From positions 1 to 56,205 of the forward strand of contig JAOMTQ010000006.1 in the NCBI GenBank assembly GCA_028355955.1: a stretch of DNA of 56,205 bases. The letters run 5' to 3'. This document shows, piece by piece, positions 1 to 9,004 of this stretch. The DNA comes from Methylophilaceae bacterium (GTDB lineage: Bacteria; Pseudomonadota; Gammaproteobacteria; Burkholderiales; Methylophilaceae). The notes beneath the pieces are model-generated. The model worked only from the letters and a program-made list of their open reading frames with translations, was not told the origin of the DNA and searched no databases. A program made the translations under genes and the position numbers. The stretch's first letter is position 1. Each line of letters starts with the position of its first letter.

Positions 1-1
1 A

Positions 2-166
2 AGGTTTATCAGAAGATCAGAGTTAGGAAGAAAAATGACAGCAGATGAAAGCTCCTTATATTTTTTCTGGCAAGATAATTTTAAATTTAGAGAAAACTTT
101 TTGAGTGAAGATATGCATGAGTTAAGTGAATTTAAAATAGAAACTCTAAAGAAAATTAAGTCATAA
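2..166 (+). CDS. 3' end of an unidentified protein gene (partial)
   Basis: An open frame runs from the left edge to a TAA at 164-166 and gives the last 54 residues of a protein that begins outside the window. The tail is rich in Phe, Glu and Lys (it includes SSLYFFWQDNFKFRENF and ends KKIKS), looks soluble, and contains no motif I recognise. It converges on tRNA-Ser with only about 10 bp between them. I assign no function. That it is coding is inferred from the uninterrupted frame and a composition like the neighbouring proteins; 54 codons alone is weak evidence. Confidence 0.55.
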   Translation, partial: RFIRRSELGRKMTADESSLYFFWQDNFKFRENFLSEDMHELSEFKIETLKKIKS

Positions 167-175
167 AAATGTAAT

Positions 176-268
176 TGGCGGAGAGCGAGGGATTCGAACC
201 CTCGATACAGGTTTACCCCGTATGCTTCCTTAGCAGGGAAGTGCTTTCGACCACTCAGCCAGCTCTCC
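176..268 (-). tRNA. tRNA-Ser(GCU)
   Basis: On the minus strand the sequence folds as a class II tRNA. The acceptor arm is GGAGAGC/GCTCTCC, the D arm contains GCTGAGTGG, the anticodon loop is CTGCTAA with anticodon GCU, there is a long variable arm around ACGGGGTAAACCTGT, and the T arm has GGTTCGAATCC. The CCA end is encoded in the DNA (TGG at 176-178 on the plus strand). It reads AGC/AGU serine codons. It lies 20 bp downstream of lysC on the same strand and could be cotranscribed with it. Confidence 0.97.
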
Positions 269-288
269 TATTTTTCGTAACAATACTC

Positions 289-1515
289 TTAAATTTTATC
301 TAAATCAAAAGCTTTATGAAGAGCATTTACTGCCTTATCAAGTGATTTTTCCTCAAGTATTACTGATATTTTAATTTCACTTGTTGAGATAGTACTAATA
401 TTTAGACCTTCTTCAGCCAGTGTCCTAAACATTTTGCTAGCTACACCCACATGAGATCTCATTCCAACTCCAATAATTGAAAGTTTGGCTATTTTATCGT
501 CTCCCTTAACTTCTCTTGCTTTAATATGATCTTTTACCTTAGCATTTAAAATTTTCAAGGTTCTTTTTAAATCATTTTTTTGAACAGTAAATGTAAAGTC
601 AGTCAGTCCATCTTGTCCTAAATTTTGAATAATTACATCTACGTCAATATTGGCTTCTGCGATAGGGCCTAGAATTTGATATGCGATACCTGGCATATCT
701 GGAACGCCGAGAATATTTACTTCAGCCTCATCTCTATTAAAAGCAATACCTGAAATAATTGGATCTTCCATATTCTTTTTTTCCTCAAAATTAATTTCTG
801 TACCTTCATTGTTTGGTGAGAAGCTCGATAAAACCCTCAACTTAACTTTATATTTACCTGCAAATTCAACTGACCTTGTCTGTAATACCTTTGAGCCTAA
901 GCTAGCCATTTCTAGCATTTCTTCAAAGTTTATTGATTTAAGTTTTTTTGCCTCAGGAACTACTCTAGGATCAGTTGTATAAATACCATCAACATCTGTG
1001 TATATCTGGCACTCATAAGCTTTAAGTGCTGCGGCAAGAGCCACAGCAGTTGTATCTGAACCACCACGACCTAAAGTTGTAATATTACCTTCTTTGTCTA
1101 CACCTTGAAAACCAGCAACAACTGCAATAAAACCATTTTTTAAATCTATCTTAAGGTTCGTATCTTCAATATTTAGAATTCTTGCCTTGCTATGTGCACC
1201 ATCTGTTTCTATTTTTACTTGGTGGCCAGAGTAACTTTTTGCTTTAAATCCCATATTAGTAAGTGATAAAGCCATAAGACCACTCGTTACTTGTTCACCA
1301 GTTGAAACAATAGAGTCATATTCCCTCAACTCAGGGCTAGGCATCATTTCCTCACAAAGTTTTATTAATTTATTTGTTTCTCCAGACATGGCAGATACAA
1401 CAATTACTACTTGATGGCCTTGGTTATAAGTTTTAATCGCTATATTAGCTGCCGCTTTAATCCTTTCAGGATTAGCAACCGATGTACCGCCAAATTTTTG
1501 TACAATGATACTCAT
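289..1515 (-). CDS. lysC: Aspartate kinase
   Basis: Phosphorylates L-aspartate, the first step of lysine, threonine, methionine and diaminopimelate synthesis, in the cytoplasm. The kinase signature KFGGTSV is at residues 7-13, and GRGGSDTTA lies near residue 150. Two C-terminal ACT domains follow, one starting near residue 270 (DMPGIAYQILGP) and one near 357 (GVASKMFRTLAEEGLNI). At 408 residues this is the usual monofunctional length, with no fused homoserine dehydrogenase. In this family the ACT domains usually mediate feedback inhibition by lysine and/or threonine. The gene follows alaS with a 13-bp gap and is the last protein gene of the recA-recX-alaS-lysC run, upstream of tRNA-Ser. Confidence 0.97.
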   Translation of the reverse strand: MSIIVQKFGGTSVANPERIKAAANIAIKTYNQGHQVVIVVSAMSGETNKLIKLCEEMMPSPELREYDSIVSTGEQVTSGLMALSLTNMGFKAKSYSGHQVKIETDGAHSKARILNIEDTNLKIDLKNGFIAVVAGFQGVDKEGNITTLGRGGSDTTAVALAAALKAYECQIYTDVDGIYTTDPRVVPEAKKLKSINFEEMLEMASLGSKVLQTRSVEFAGKYKVKLRVLSSFSPNNEGTEINFEEKKNMEDPIISGIAFNRDEAEVNILGVPDMPGIAYQILGPIAEANIDVDVIIQNLGQDGLTDFTFTVQKNDLKRTLKILNAKVKDHIKAREVKGDDKIAKLSIIGVGMRSHVGVASKMFRTLAEEGLNISTISTSEIKISVILEEKSLDKAVNALHKAFDLDKI

Positions 1516-1528
1516 TTATATAGATTCT

Positions 1529-4162
1529 TTAACTGCTAAGGTTTGTTTGAACGAGTTTGAAAGCTTCTTGGACTAATTTTGTATTTGTTCCACCTGCCAT
1601 TGCCATATTTTTTCTACCCCCACCTTTGCCTCCTACTTTTTCACCAAGTATTTTAGCAATGGAACCTGCGTTAATTTTATTTGTTAAGTTATCCGTAACG
1701 CCAACAGCAAAGGTTACATTAGAATCTTTTACTGAAGCCAGTATTATAACTGCTGTTTTAAGTTTTAGCTTCAATTTATCAATCATATCTCTTAATTCAT
1801 TAGGCCCCTGATTATCAATAACTTGACTTAAGAAATCAAAATTATCTATTTTTGATGTTTTTGAAAGTATCTCATCGGTTTGATTCAATGCTAATTCTGA
1901 TTTTAGTTGGTTTTGTATTTTTTCATTCTCTTTAAGTTGAGTGAGCAGGGAGGATACTTTTGATGGTATTTCTGATGTTTTGGTATTTAAGTCTTTGGAG
2001 ATTCTAGTTAATATTTCTTCTTGATCATTTAAAAATTTAAGGAGATTAATACCTGTAACACCTTCAATTCTTCGGATGCCTGAAGCAACACCTGTCTCAG
2101 AATAGATTTTAAAGAGCCCAATATCCCCTGTATTTCCTACGTGAGTGCCTCCACATAGCTCGATACTATTTCCAATATTTAATACGCGAACTTCTGAATC
2201 GTATTTTTCTCCAAAAAGCATTAAAGCACCTGACTCTTTTGCCTTATCTATTGACATCATTTGTGTAGTTGTCATTTTATTAGTTAAAATTTCATTATTA
2301 ACAATAGATTCTATTTGATGAATTTCTTCATTTGAAATAGATTTTGAATGAGAAAAATCAAATCGTGTTTTTAGGTTGTCTACGAGAGAACCTTTTTGTT
2401 CAACATGATCACCCAAAACAATTTTTAATGCTTTATGAAGTAGATGGGTGACAGAATGATTTCTTTTAATATCATTCCTTCTATGTTCATCAATAAATAC
2501 CTCAACCTGTTCATTGCATTTTAAGGAGCCAGATTCAAGAATCCCAACATGACCAAATACGTTTTTTTTAATTTTTACCGTATCTCGCACATTAAATTTT
2601 CCGCTGTTAGTTTTAATATAGCCAGTATCTCCAACTTGCCCTCCTGACTCTGCGTAAAAGGGAGTTTTGTCTAAAATAAGGATTGCTTCTCCCCCTTTTT
2701 TTATCTCCTCCACTTCATCACCATCTCTAAACATTCCTAAAATTTCTGAAGAAGAATGAATATCGATATAACCTAAAAATTCTGTCTCTTTACCTTCGTA
2801 AGGTAACGTTTTAATTTTATTAAACTTACCAGATTCACGTGCCATTTTTTTTTGAGATTTCATAGATACCTCAAATGCTTCAGTATCAATTTCAATTTTA
2901 TTTTCCCTACAAATATCAGCTGTAAGATCAAGAGGAAACCCATATGTATCATGTAACTTAAAAGCAATTTCACCATCAAGTATAGATACATTTTTATTCT
3001 TAATGCCATTTATTGACTGTTCGAGAATAGACATTCCGTTCTCAATTGTTATGAAGAAACGTTCTTCTTCTAAGAAGATTTCATTTGAAATTAATTTTCT
3101 TTTTTCGGAAGATATATTTTTTTCATCATCCATTAACTTTAAAACTAATGGTACGAGTTTATTAAAGAATGGCTTATTACAACCAAGCTTATAACCATGC
3201 CTTATGGCTCTTCGAATAATTCTTCTTAAAACGTAACCTCTACCTTCATTGGCAGGCAACACACCGTCTTTAATAAGATAGGTAGATGTTCTTATATGAT
3301 CTGCAATTACTTTAAGTGAGTTATGCTCAAGATTTTTTGTATTTGTAATTTTGCCAATTTCAGCAATTAAAGTTTTAAATAAATCAATTTCATAGTTTGA
3401 GTGGACATTTTGAAGTATTGCAGAAATTCTCTCTAATCCCATACCTGTATCCACTGATGGCTTTGGGAGAAGATGCATTTTACCTTGCTCATCTCGATTG
3501 TACTGCATAAAAACTAAATTCCAAATCTCAATGAAGCGATCACCATCTTCATCTTTTGTGCCTGGGGGACCTCCAAAATAATCTTTCCCATGATCATAAA
3601 AAATTTCACTACATGGACCACAAGGACCAGTATCTCCCATCATCCAAAAATTATCTGAGGCATACTTGGTTCCTTTATTATCCCCAATAAGAATAATTTT
3701 TTCTTTAGGTAAGCCTATTTCCTTTGACCAGATTTCTAGTGCCTCTTTATCTTCTTCATAAACAGTGACTAATAATTTTTCCTTCGGAATTTTGTAGATC
3801 TCTGTCAAAAGCTCCCATGCGTAAGAGATAGCTTCTTTTTTAAAGTAATCTCCAAAGCTGAAGTTACCAAGCATTTCAAAAAAAGTTAAATGCCTTGCTG
3901 TATATCCAACATTTTCTAAATCATTATGCTTTCCGCCTGCGCGAACACAGCGCTGACTTGAGGTTGCTCTTTGATAACTTTTTTTCTCAACACCTAAAAA
4001 AATTTCTTTAAATTGATTCATCCCTGCATTTGTAAAAAGCAGTGTTGGATCATCTTGAGGGACCAAGCTTGATGAAGAAACAACTTCATGCCCTTTAGCA
4101 GCAAAGAAATCTAAAAACTGTTTCCTGATTTCTTTTTCAGTCAAATTATTTTTTTTATTCAT
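1529..4162 (-). CDS. alaS: Alanyl-tRNA synthetase
   Basis: Charges tRNA-Ala. The 877-residue protein has the full bacterial architecture. The class II catalytic core begins with TNAGMNQF near residue 45. A tRNA-recognition domain follows. The editing domain has the zinc-binding motifs HSVTH (about residue 565) and CGGTHV (about 665). The C-terminal C-Ala domain ends with the glycine-rich GGKGGGRKNMAMAGG segment. It sits 2 bp downstream of recX and 13 bp upstream of lysC, so one transcript is likely. Nothing is truncated. Confidence 0.98.
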   Translation of the reverse strand: MNKKNNLTEKEIRKQFLDFFAAKGHEVVSSSSLVPQDDPTLLFTNAGMNQFKEIFLGVEKKSYQRATSSQRCVRAGGKHNDLENVGYTARHLTFFEMLGNFSFGDYFKKEAISYAWELLTEIYKIPKEKLLVTVYEEDKEALEIWSKEIGLPKEKIILIGDNKGTKYASDNFWMMGDTGPCGPCSEIFYDHGKDYFGGPPGTKDEDGDRFIEIWNLVFMQYNRDEQGKMHLLPKPSVDTGMGLERISAILQNVHSNYEIDLFKTLIAEIGKITNTKNLEHNSLKVIADHIRTSTYLIKDGVLPANEGRGYVLRRIIRRAIRHGYKLGCNKPFFNKLVPLVLKLMDDEKNISSEKRKLISNEIFLEEERFFITIENGMSILEQSINGIKNKNVSILDGEIAFKLHDTYGFPLDLTADICRENKIEIDTEAFEVSMKSQKKMARESGKFNKIKTLPYEGKETEFLGYIDIHSSSEILGMFRDGDEVEEIKKGGEAILILDKTPFYAESGGQVGDTGYIKTNSGKFNVRDTVKIKKNVFGHVGILESGSLKCNEQVEVFIDEHRRNDIKRNHSVTHLLHKALKIVLGDHVEQKGSLVDNLKTRFDFSHSKSISNEEIHQIESIVNNEILTNKMTTTQMMSIDKAKESGALMLFGEKYDSEVRVLNIGNSIELCGGTHVGNTGDIGLFKIYSETGVASGIRRIEGVTGINLLKFLNDQEEILTRISKDLNTKTSEIPSKVSSLLTQLKENEKIQNQLKSELALNQTDEILSKTSKIDNFDFLSQVIDNQGPNELRDMIDKLKLKLKTAVIILASVKDSNVTFAVGVTDNLTNKINAGSIAKILGEKVGGKGGGRKNMAMAGGTNTKLVQEAFKLVQTNLSS

Positions 4163-4164
4163 TG

Positions 4165-4650
4165 CTATTCAAAATTCTTCCCAGATAGAATCTTATGTAT
4201 AAGCTCTAGGTTAATACCTCTTCCCTGGAGAAACCTTATTTGTTTATTTCTTTCCTCTTGTGAATGAGGAGTATCATCAAATTTCTTGGACCAGATTTTT
4301 TTTGCAAGCGAATAATCTTCTGATTTAATTTTGATAAGCTCACTATTGATAATTGCTTCATCTACCCCTCGTATTTTTAGTTCATATCTAATTTTGTTTA
4401 CTCCATATTTATTCTTTTTTGAAAAAATGAATTGTTCCGTAAATCTTTGATCCGATAACCAATCATTACCTTCGAGGTCATTTAGTATGTTTTTTATATT
4501 ATGTGTATCAATCTCAAGCTCTTGAGCGAAGGCATTTATTTTTTTTTGTAACTCTAGGCGTGAGTATTCTCTTTTACCTAAATAATATAGAGCTCTTTTC
4601 TTCAATAAAATAATATTTTTTTCAGTACTATTTTTCAGATTCTGCATCAT
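4165..4650 (-). CDS. recX: Regulatory protein RecX
   Basis: A small helical protein that binds RecA filaments and modulates recombinase activity. The segment [20 protein letters not shown] matches the first RecX three-helix repeat, and the protein is basic and about 160 residues, as usual. I chose the ATG at 4650, inside the 3' end of recA, which gives a 23-bp overlap. A longer reading would begin with TTG at 4677, and another ATG follows at 4647. GAGG directly precedes these ATGs, so the exact start is uncertain. The overlap suggests translational coupling to recA, an arrangement common for recA-recX. Confidence 0.9.
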   Translation of the reverse strand: MMQNLKNSTEKNIILLKKRALYYLGKREYSRLELQKKINAFAQELEIDTHNIKNILNDLEGNDWLSDQRFTEQFIFSKKNKYGVNKIRYELKIRGVDEAIINSELIKIKSEDYSLAKKIWSKKFDDTPHSQEERNKQIRFLQGRGINLELIHKILSGKNFE

Positions 4651-5674
4651 CCTCAGGAACTGTATCCTCGATTTCAATTTCAGCTGAAATGCTTGATTTA
4701 TCTCTTACTTGGTTTTCTATATCTTTTGATATTTCAGGGTTATCTTTAAGAAATTCTCTTACATTGTCCTTTCCTTGACCAATTTTTTCGCTATTGTAGC
4801 TGTACCATGAACCAGACTTTTCTATAATATTCAATTTAACAGCTTGGTCTATAATCTCTCCTTCTAATGAGATTCCTTCACCATACAGCATATCAAATTC
4901 AGCCTTCCTAAATGGAGGCGCCACTTTATTTTTAACTACCTTTACCCTAGTTTCAGCACCGATAATTTCATCATCTTTTTTTATTGCACCAATTCTTCTT
5001 ATATCAAGCCTCACAGATGCATAAAATTTAAGTGCATTACCACCCGTTGTGGTTTCTGGATTTCCGAACATCACGCCAATTTTCATTCTAAGTTGGTTAA
5101 TAAAAATTACCATGGTATTTGTTTTTTTTATGTTGCTTGTTAATTTTCTTAATGCCTGTGACATCAATCTCGCTTGTAATCCCATATGTGAATCACCCAT
5201 GTCACCCTCAATTTCTGCTCGTGGAGTTAATGCAGCAACCGAATCGACAACCACAATATCAACCGAACCACTTCTGACAAGCATATCTGCTATTTCAAGA
5301 GCTTGTTCGCCAGTATCTGGTTGTGAGACTAACAATTCTTCAATATTAACCCCAAGTTTTGCCGCATATTGAATATCTAGTGCATGCTCAGCATCTATAA
5401 ATGCTGCTGTTCCTCCTACTTTTTGCATTTGAGCAATTACTGAAAGCGTTAGCGATGTTTTTCCAGACGATTCTGGACCATATATTTCAATGACTCGTCC
5501 TCGAGGCAAACCACCGATGCCTAGAGCAATATCAAGCCCTAAAGACCCGGTGGATACAGACTGGATGTCTTCAACAACAGAAGTATCATCCATCCTCATT
5601 ACTGATCCTTTGCCGTACTGTTTATCTATTTGCGCGAGCGCTGCATCTAGGGCTTTTCTCTTATTTTCATCCAT
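4628..5674 (-). CDS. recA: Recombinase RecA
   Basis: ATP-dependent strand-exchange protein for homologous recombination and SOS signalling. Walker A is GPESSGKT (residues 66-73), the N-terminus contains the conserved [11 protein letters not shown], and the MAW-type signature [14 protein letters not shown] lies near residue 215. The length of 348 residues is normal and the acidic C-terminal tail ([13 protein letters not shown]) is typical. An AAGG ribosome-binding site precedes the ATG. I see no CTGT-N8-ACAG LexA box in the 58-bp spacer upstream. pncC ends just before it, so read-through from the pncC/thiL run is possible. Confidence 0.98.
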   Translation of the reverse strand: MDENKRKALDAALAQIDKQYGKGSVMRMDDTSVVEDIQSVSTGSLGLDIALGIGGLPRGRVIEIYGPESSGKTSLTLSVIAQMQKVGGTAAFIDAEHALDIQYAAKLGVNIEELLVSQPDTGEQALEIADMLVRSGSVDIVVVDSVAALTPRAEIEGDMGDSHMGLQARLMSQALRKLTSNIKKTNTMVIFINQLRMKIGVMFGNPETTTGGNALKFYASVRLDIRRIGAIKKDDEIIGAETRVKVVKNKVAPPFRKAEFDMLYGEGISLEGEIIDQAVKLNIIEKSGSWYSYNSEKIGQGKDNVREFLKDNPEISKDIENQVRDKSSISAEIEIEDTVPEDDAESEK

Positions 5675-5732
5675 TGAATATTTACCTTTAGTTAGTGTTT
5701 TTTAATTTGTTTTTATTATTTCATACTTGTTG

Positions 5733-6221
5733 TTATAACGTAAGGTTCAAGAGTTCATTTAATACAAAAAGAACCGATTCCTCTCTAATTTTATCTCTTG
5801 AACCCTTAAAATCTCCTTTGTGTTCTAAAATGATCTTTTCTTGGTTTGCAATTGAAAAAAAAACGGTCCCAACAGGTTTATCTAATGACCCTCCTTCAGG
5901 ACCCGCAATACCTGTGATGCTGATACTTAGATTTGCTTCACTATTTTTTAGTGCTCCCTTAGCCATTTCATTTGCAATTTCTTGACTCACAGCTCCAAAA
6001 TTTTCTAGAGTCTCACCTCTGACACCCAAAGAGTCGATTTTTGAATTATTACTATAAGTGACAAAACCCCTATCAAACCATTTTGAACTTCCAGCCTCTC
6101 GAGTTAACAATGTAGACAGAAGACCACCCGTACAAGACTCGGCAGCCACTAACAATATGTTCTTTTCTAAACACTGCCTTGCTAATTTTTGGATGAGCTT
6201 TAAATTTTCTTTAAGAAACAT
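5733..6221 (-). CDS. pncC: Nicotinamide-nucleotide amidase (CinA C-terminal domain family)
   Basis: Deamidates nicotinamide mononucleotide to nicotinate mononucleotide for NAD salvage. This is a stand-alone 162-residue CinA C-terminal domain. The family signature AESCTGG is at residues 27-33, followed by the conserved VSQEIANEMA and SITGIAGPEGG segments. There is no N-terminal MoaB-like domain, as in the E. coli YgaD/PncC type. It overlaps pgpA by 11 bp and precedes recA, the order common in proteobacteria (thiL-pgpA-pncC-recA). Confidence 0.93.
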   Translation of the reverse strand: MFLKENLKLIQKLARQCLEKNILLVAAESCTGGLLSTLLTREAGSSKWFDRGFVTYSNNSKIDSLGVRGETLENFGAVSQEIANEMAKGALKNSEANLSISITGIAGPEGGSLDKPVGTVFFSIANQEKIILEHKGDFKGSRDKIREESVLFVLNELLNLTL

Positions 6222-6684
6222 ATTGGTTGAATAAAATTATTATTAAAGCAGAATAAAGTGCAGCTGCTATATCATCAATCATTATTCCAAAGCCACCTTC
6301 AAATTTTTTTTCAAGGATATTTATAGGGAATGGTTTTAAGATATCAAAAAATCTAAATAACAAAAAACAATAAAATAATTCAATTATATTAGGTTGAAAG
6401 TAGATTAATAATGCAAGAAAGGCAACAATTTCATCAATAACAATACAAGAAGGGTCTTTTATTTTCATGATGAGGCAGGTTTTGTTTGATACATAAATAC
6501 CAATAAAAAAAAGAGTGATCACAAAAAAATAATCATAATATTGAGGAAGAAGTTGAGAAAAATAAAATAAGGGTATCGCAATCAACGTACCAAATGTGCC
6601 GGGCGCAAAATTTGCTAAGCCTGACCCAAAACCTAAAGCAATAAATGTTGATTCGTTTTTGAAGAGTAAATTATTTTTTTTCAA
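6211..6684 (-). CDS. pgpA: Phosphatidylglycerophosphatase A
   Basis: Inner-membrane enzyme that dephosphorylates phosphatidylglycerophosphate to phosphatidylglycerol. The 157-residue protein has the PgpA features: an N-terminal GFGSGLANFAPGTFGTL segment (about residues 18-34), the acidic motif IVIDEIVAF, and a C-terminal FGIMIDDIAAALYS motif, with hydrophobic helices between. The start appears to be TTG at 6684, inside the end of thiL (14-bp overlap). It also overlaps pncC, so these three genes are probably translated as a coupled set. Confidence 0.94.
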   Translation of the reverse strand: MKKNNLLFKNESTFIALGFGSGLANFAPGTFGTLIAIPLFYFSQLLPQYYDYFFVITLFFIGIYVSNKTCLIMKIKDPSCIVIDEIVAFLALLIYFQPNIIELFYCFLLFRFFDILKPFPINILEKKFEGGFGIMIDDIAAALYSALIIILFNQYVS

Positions 6685-7615
6685 AGTGAGTAAAGCCTTT
6701 TTTTAATTTGATCTCCTTACCATTATCACTTATACGAAGTTTTTTATCTTTAGTTATAATGCCTACCCTTGAGATGTTTAAATTATTTTTATGGATCAAC
6801 TTTTCAATTTTAGATCTCATCTTTTTTGATGCAGTTAGTATTGTTTGATAGTCATCGCCACCATAAAGAGCTAAATCCTCATGCCCTGTTTTTTTTATCC
6901 ATTTATCTATTGGTATGTCTTTAAAATTGATACTTGCGCCTACTTTTGACGCCTTTAAGATATGGCTTAGGTCTGCCACAAAACCATCTGAAATATCTAT
7001 TGCCGAATTACAAAAAGATTTAATTTTGTCGATAGAAAATTGATTAAGCTTTGGTTCCTCTAAAGCATTGATAGATTTTTTTGTTATTACATTAGGAGCT
7101 TCTATTTTCTTCTTAATGATTTTTAAACCTAATGCAGCAAGACCAAGATCTCCAGTAACCCATATATCATCCTCAATTTTTGCATTTGATCTCAGTAGGA
7201 CACTATTTTTATTTACATCACCTAAAACGGTTACGTTGATAGATAAAGGACCTCTTGAAGTATCTCCGCCTATAAGCTCAATATTAAATTCTTTGCAACA
7301 ATCAAAGAAGCCTTTAGAAAATTGTTTTAACCAATTATTGTTTGGCTTTGGCATCGCTATGGCAAGTAATGCAAACATAGGAGATGCCCCCATTGCTAAA
7401 ATATCAGAAACATTTACTGCCATTGCCTTCCATCCAATCTTATATGCATCAGTAGTTGTTTCGAAATGAACTTTTTCATTCAACGTATCTGTTGAAATAG
7501 CCCATAAGTTATTATCATCCTTTTTCAATAGTGCAGCATCATCCCCTATACCTTTGTATGCTTTTATTTTTTTTTTGGAAAAGAATTTTTCAATAATTTC
7601 AAATTCTATATGCAT
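6671..7615 (-). CDS. thiL: Thiamine-monophosphate kinase
   Basis: Phosphorylates thiamine monophosphate to thiamine diphosphate, the last step of thiamine cofactor synthesis. It belongs to the PurM/AIR-synthase-like kinases. GIGDDAALL at residues 22-30, GDTSRGP near 120 and the late AIDISDGFVADL motif are all present. The length of 314 residues is normal. It lies 2 bp after the mog stop codon and overlaps pgpA. I see no TPP riboswitch in front of it. Confidence 0.96.
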   Translation of the reverse strand: MHIEFEIIEKFFSKKKIKAYKGIGDDAALLKKDDNNLWAISTDTLNEKVHFETTTDAYKIGWKAMAVNVSDILAMGASPMFALLAIAMPKPNNNWLKQFSKGFFDCCKEFNIELIGGDTSRGPLSINVTVLGDVNKNSVLLRSNAKIEDDIWVTGDLGLAALGLKIIKKKIEAPNVITKKSINALEEPKLNQFSIDKIKSFCNSAIDISDGFVADLSHILKASKVGASINFKDIPIDKWIKKTGHEDLALYGGDDYQTILTASKKMRSKIEKLIHKNNLNISRVGIITKDKKLRISDNGKEIKLKKGFTHFEKK

Positions 7616-7617
7616 TA

Positions 7618-8193
7618 TTATTTCTTTTTTGGCCTAAAAGATTTTACAAATTGCTCATTCGTTTCAATATACGGAGCACCAATTAGTTCCAAACAATAAG
7701 GAATTGCAGCAAATATGCCATGTGTTTTTACGTTATTTTCTTTATCTTTCACACCCTCTAATGTTTCAACTATAGCCTTAGGTTGCCCTGGAAGATTCAC
7801 AATAAGCGTTTTCTTTCTAATTACAGCTACCTGCCTTGATAAAATCGCAGTAGGAACAAAATTTAAGCTAATCTGACGCATTTGTTCACCAAATCCAGGC
7901 ATCTCTTTATCAGCGATGGACAAAGTTGCTTCAGGAGTAATATCTCTTTCAGCAGGACCTGTCCCACCTGTTGTTAATATCAAAGAACATTCTTTTTCAT
8001 CACAAAAATCAATTAAAGTGCTCTTAATCTTAGAGATTTCATCTGGGATCACAATCGATTCTGTTTGGTAATTATTTTTAATCGTTTTTTTTAACCAAGA
8101 TTCCAGCTCTGGAATCCCTTTGTCTTTGTAAATACCAGAAGATGCTCGATCACTAATTGAAATTAATCCAATTTTAATGAATTTTTGTGGCAT
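7618..8193 (-). CDS. mog: Molybdopterin adenylyltransferase (MogA family)
   Basis: Adenylylates molybdopterin before molybdenum insertion into the cofactor. The fold signatures are ISISDRASSG near residue 12 and the nucleotide-binding TTGGTGP at residues 74-80, followed by AERDITPEA. The length of 191 residues matches MogA rather than MoaB, and the conserved LVNLPGQPKA segment is near residue 132. It is the first gene of the leftward mog-thiL-pgpA-pncC-recA run and is divergent from the PDZ protein gene. It implies that the cell makes at least one molybdoenzyme, although none lies in this window. Confidence 0.92.
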   Translation of the reverse strand: MPQKFIKIGLISISDRASSGIYKDKGIPELESWLKKTIKNNYQTESIVIPDEISKIKSTLIDFCDEKECSLILTTGGTGPAERDITPEATLSIADKEMPGFGEQMRQISLNFVPTAILSRQVAVIRKKTLIVNLPGQPKAIVETLEGVKDKENNVKTHGIFAAIPYCLELIGAPYIETNEQFVKSFRPKKK

Positions 8194-8247
8194 GAGTATG
8201 TCAATTCAATGTATAAAATATTATAATATCATTTTCAAGGGAGCCTC

Positions 8248-8997
8248 ATGTATAAATCATACGCTAATGCTATTATCTCAGCAGTTTTTTTCATCTCTAC
8301 CAATGTGTTTGCTGATGAAAATTTATTTGAGAAAAACTATGTTTTACAGAGCCCTGAAGGCTTCAAGTCATACGAACAAAATCCAGATACTAAAATAATG
8401 AGAGGTTGGGATAAAGATACTGATAATGTGATGATGTTAGAAAATGGCTATGATTTTATGGGGTTCTCAGGATTTGTTAGCACTAATTTGCCACCGAGCA
8501 TAGCACTTGAACACGGGCAGAACATAAAAGCAGATTTAATTTTGATTTATGATAGACAAATTAATGAAGGCGATAGAGCATCACAATTTAAACAGGCTAG
8601 AAGAAAGGCTATCGAGGAAAAAAGAGTAAAAGATTTTGGGAAAGTTACAGAAATAGAAATTACTGAAGAAGATTTAGTCGATCCAAATGTAATGTATGAT
8701 TTTTACGCTTCTTATTGGGTAAAATTACCTAAACCAACTTTTGGAACGCATTTTATTGAGCTTGGTAAGGGAGATAATAGTGAAAATGTAGAAGGCGTTC
8801 AAGTTATCGCTGTAATTAAGGGGTCAGCTGCAGCTAAAGCCGGAATAGTCAGGAATGATAGTATTATTTCTATTAATGGCCAAAAAGTAACAACACCTGA
8901 AGAACTTATTTCATTAATCAGGGAAAATAAGGGTTCAGATATTGATGTTCGCTACATTAGAAATGGTAAGGCTTCAGGAACAGTAGCAAGCATATAA
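8248..8997 (+). CDS. Exported PDZ-domain protein of unknown function
   Basis: The 249-residue product starts with a signal peptide (residues 1-22, probable cleavage after VFA). A middle region (about 23-170) with many acidic and basic residues resembles nothing I know. A C-terminal PDZ domain (about 172-249) has the typical GVQVIAVIKGSAAAKAG and DSIISINGQKV segments. There is no serine-protease domain, so it is not a DegP-type protease; it may bind C-termini of periplasmic partners. The ATG follows a good GGGAG ribosome-binding site. The gene stands alone between divergent mog and convergent darP. Confidence 0.85.
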   Translation: MYKSYANAIISAVFFISTNVFADENLFEKNYVLQSPEGFKSYEQNPDTKIMRGWDKDTDNVMMLENGYDFMGFSGFVSTNLPPSIALEHGQNIKADLILIYDRQINEGDRASQFKQARRKAIEEKRVKDFGKVTEIEITEEDLVDPNVMYDFYASYWVKLPKPTFGTHFIELGKGDNSENVEGVQVIAVIKGSAAAKAGIVRNDSIISINGQKVTTPEELISLIRENKGSDIDVRYIRNGKASGTVASI

Positions 8998-9004
8998 AAC
9001 CAAA

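Noticed and set aside
5049-5372. Plus-strand open frame of about 107 codons opposite recA
   Set aside because: It is antisense to a highly conserved region of recA, has no ribosome-binding site and no recognisable protein; it is a codon-bias shadow. The same applies to the other long antisense frames over ftsE, ubiJ, thiL, prs and rsfS.
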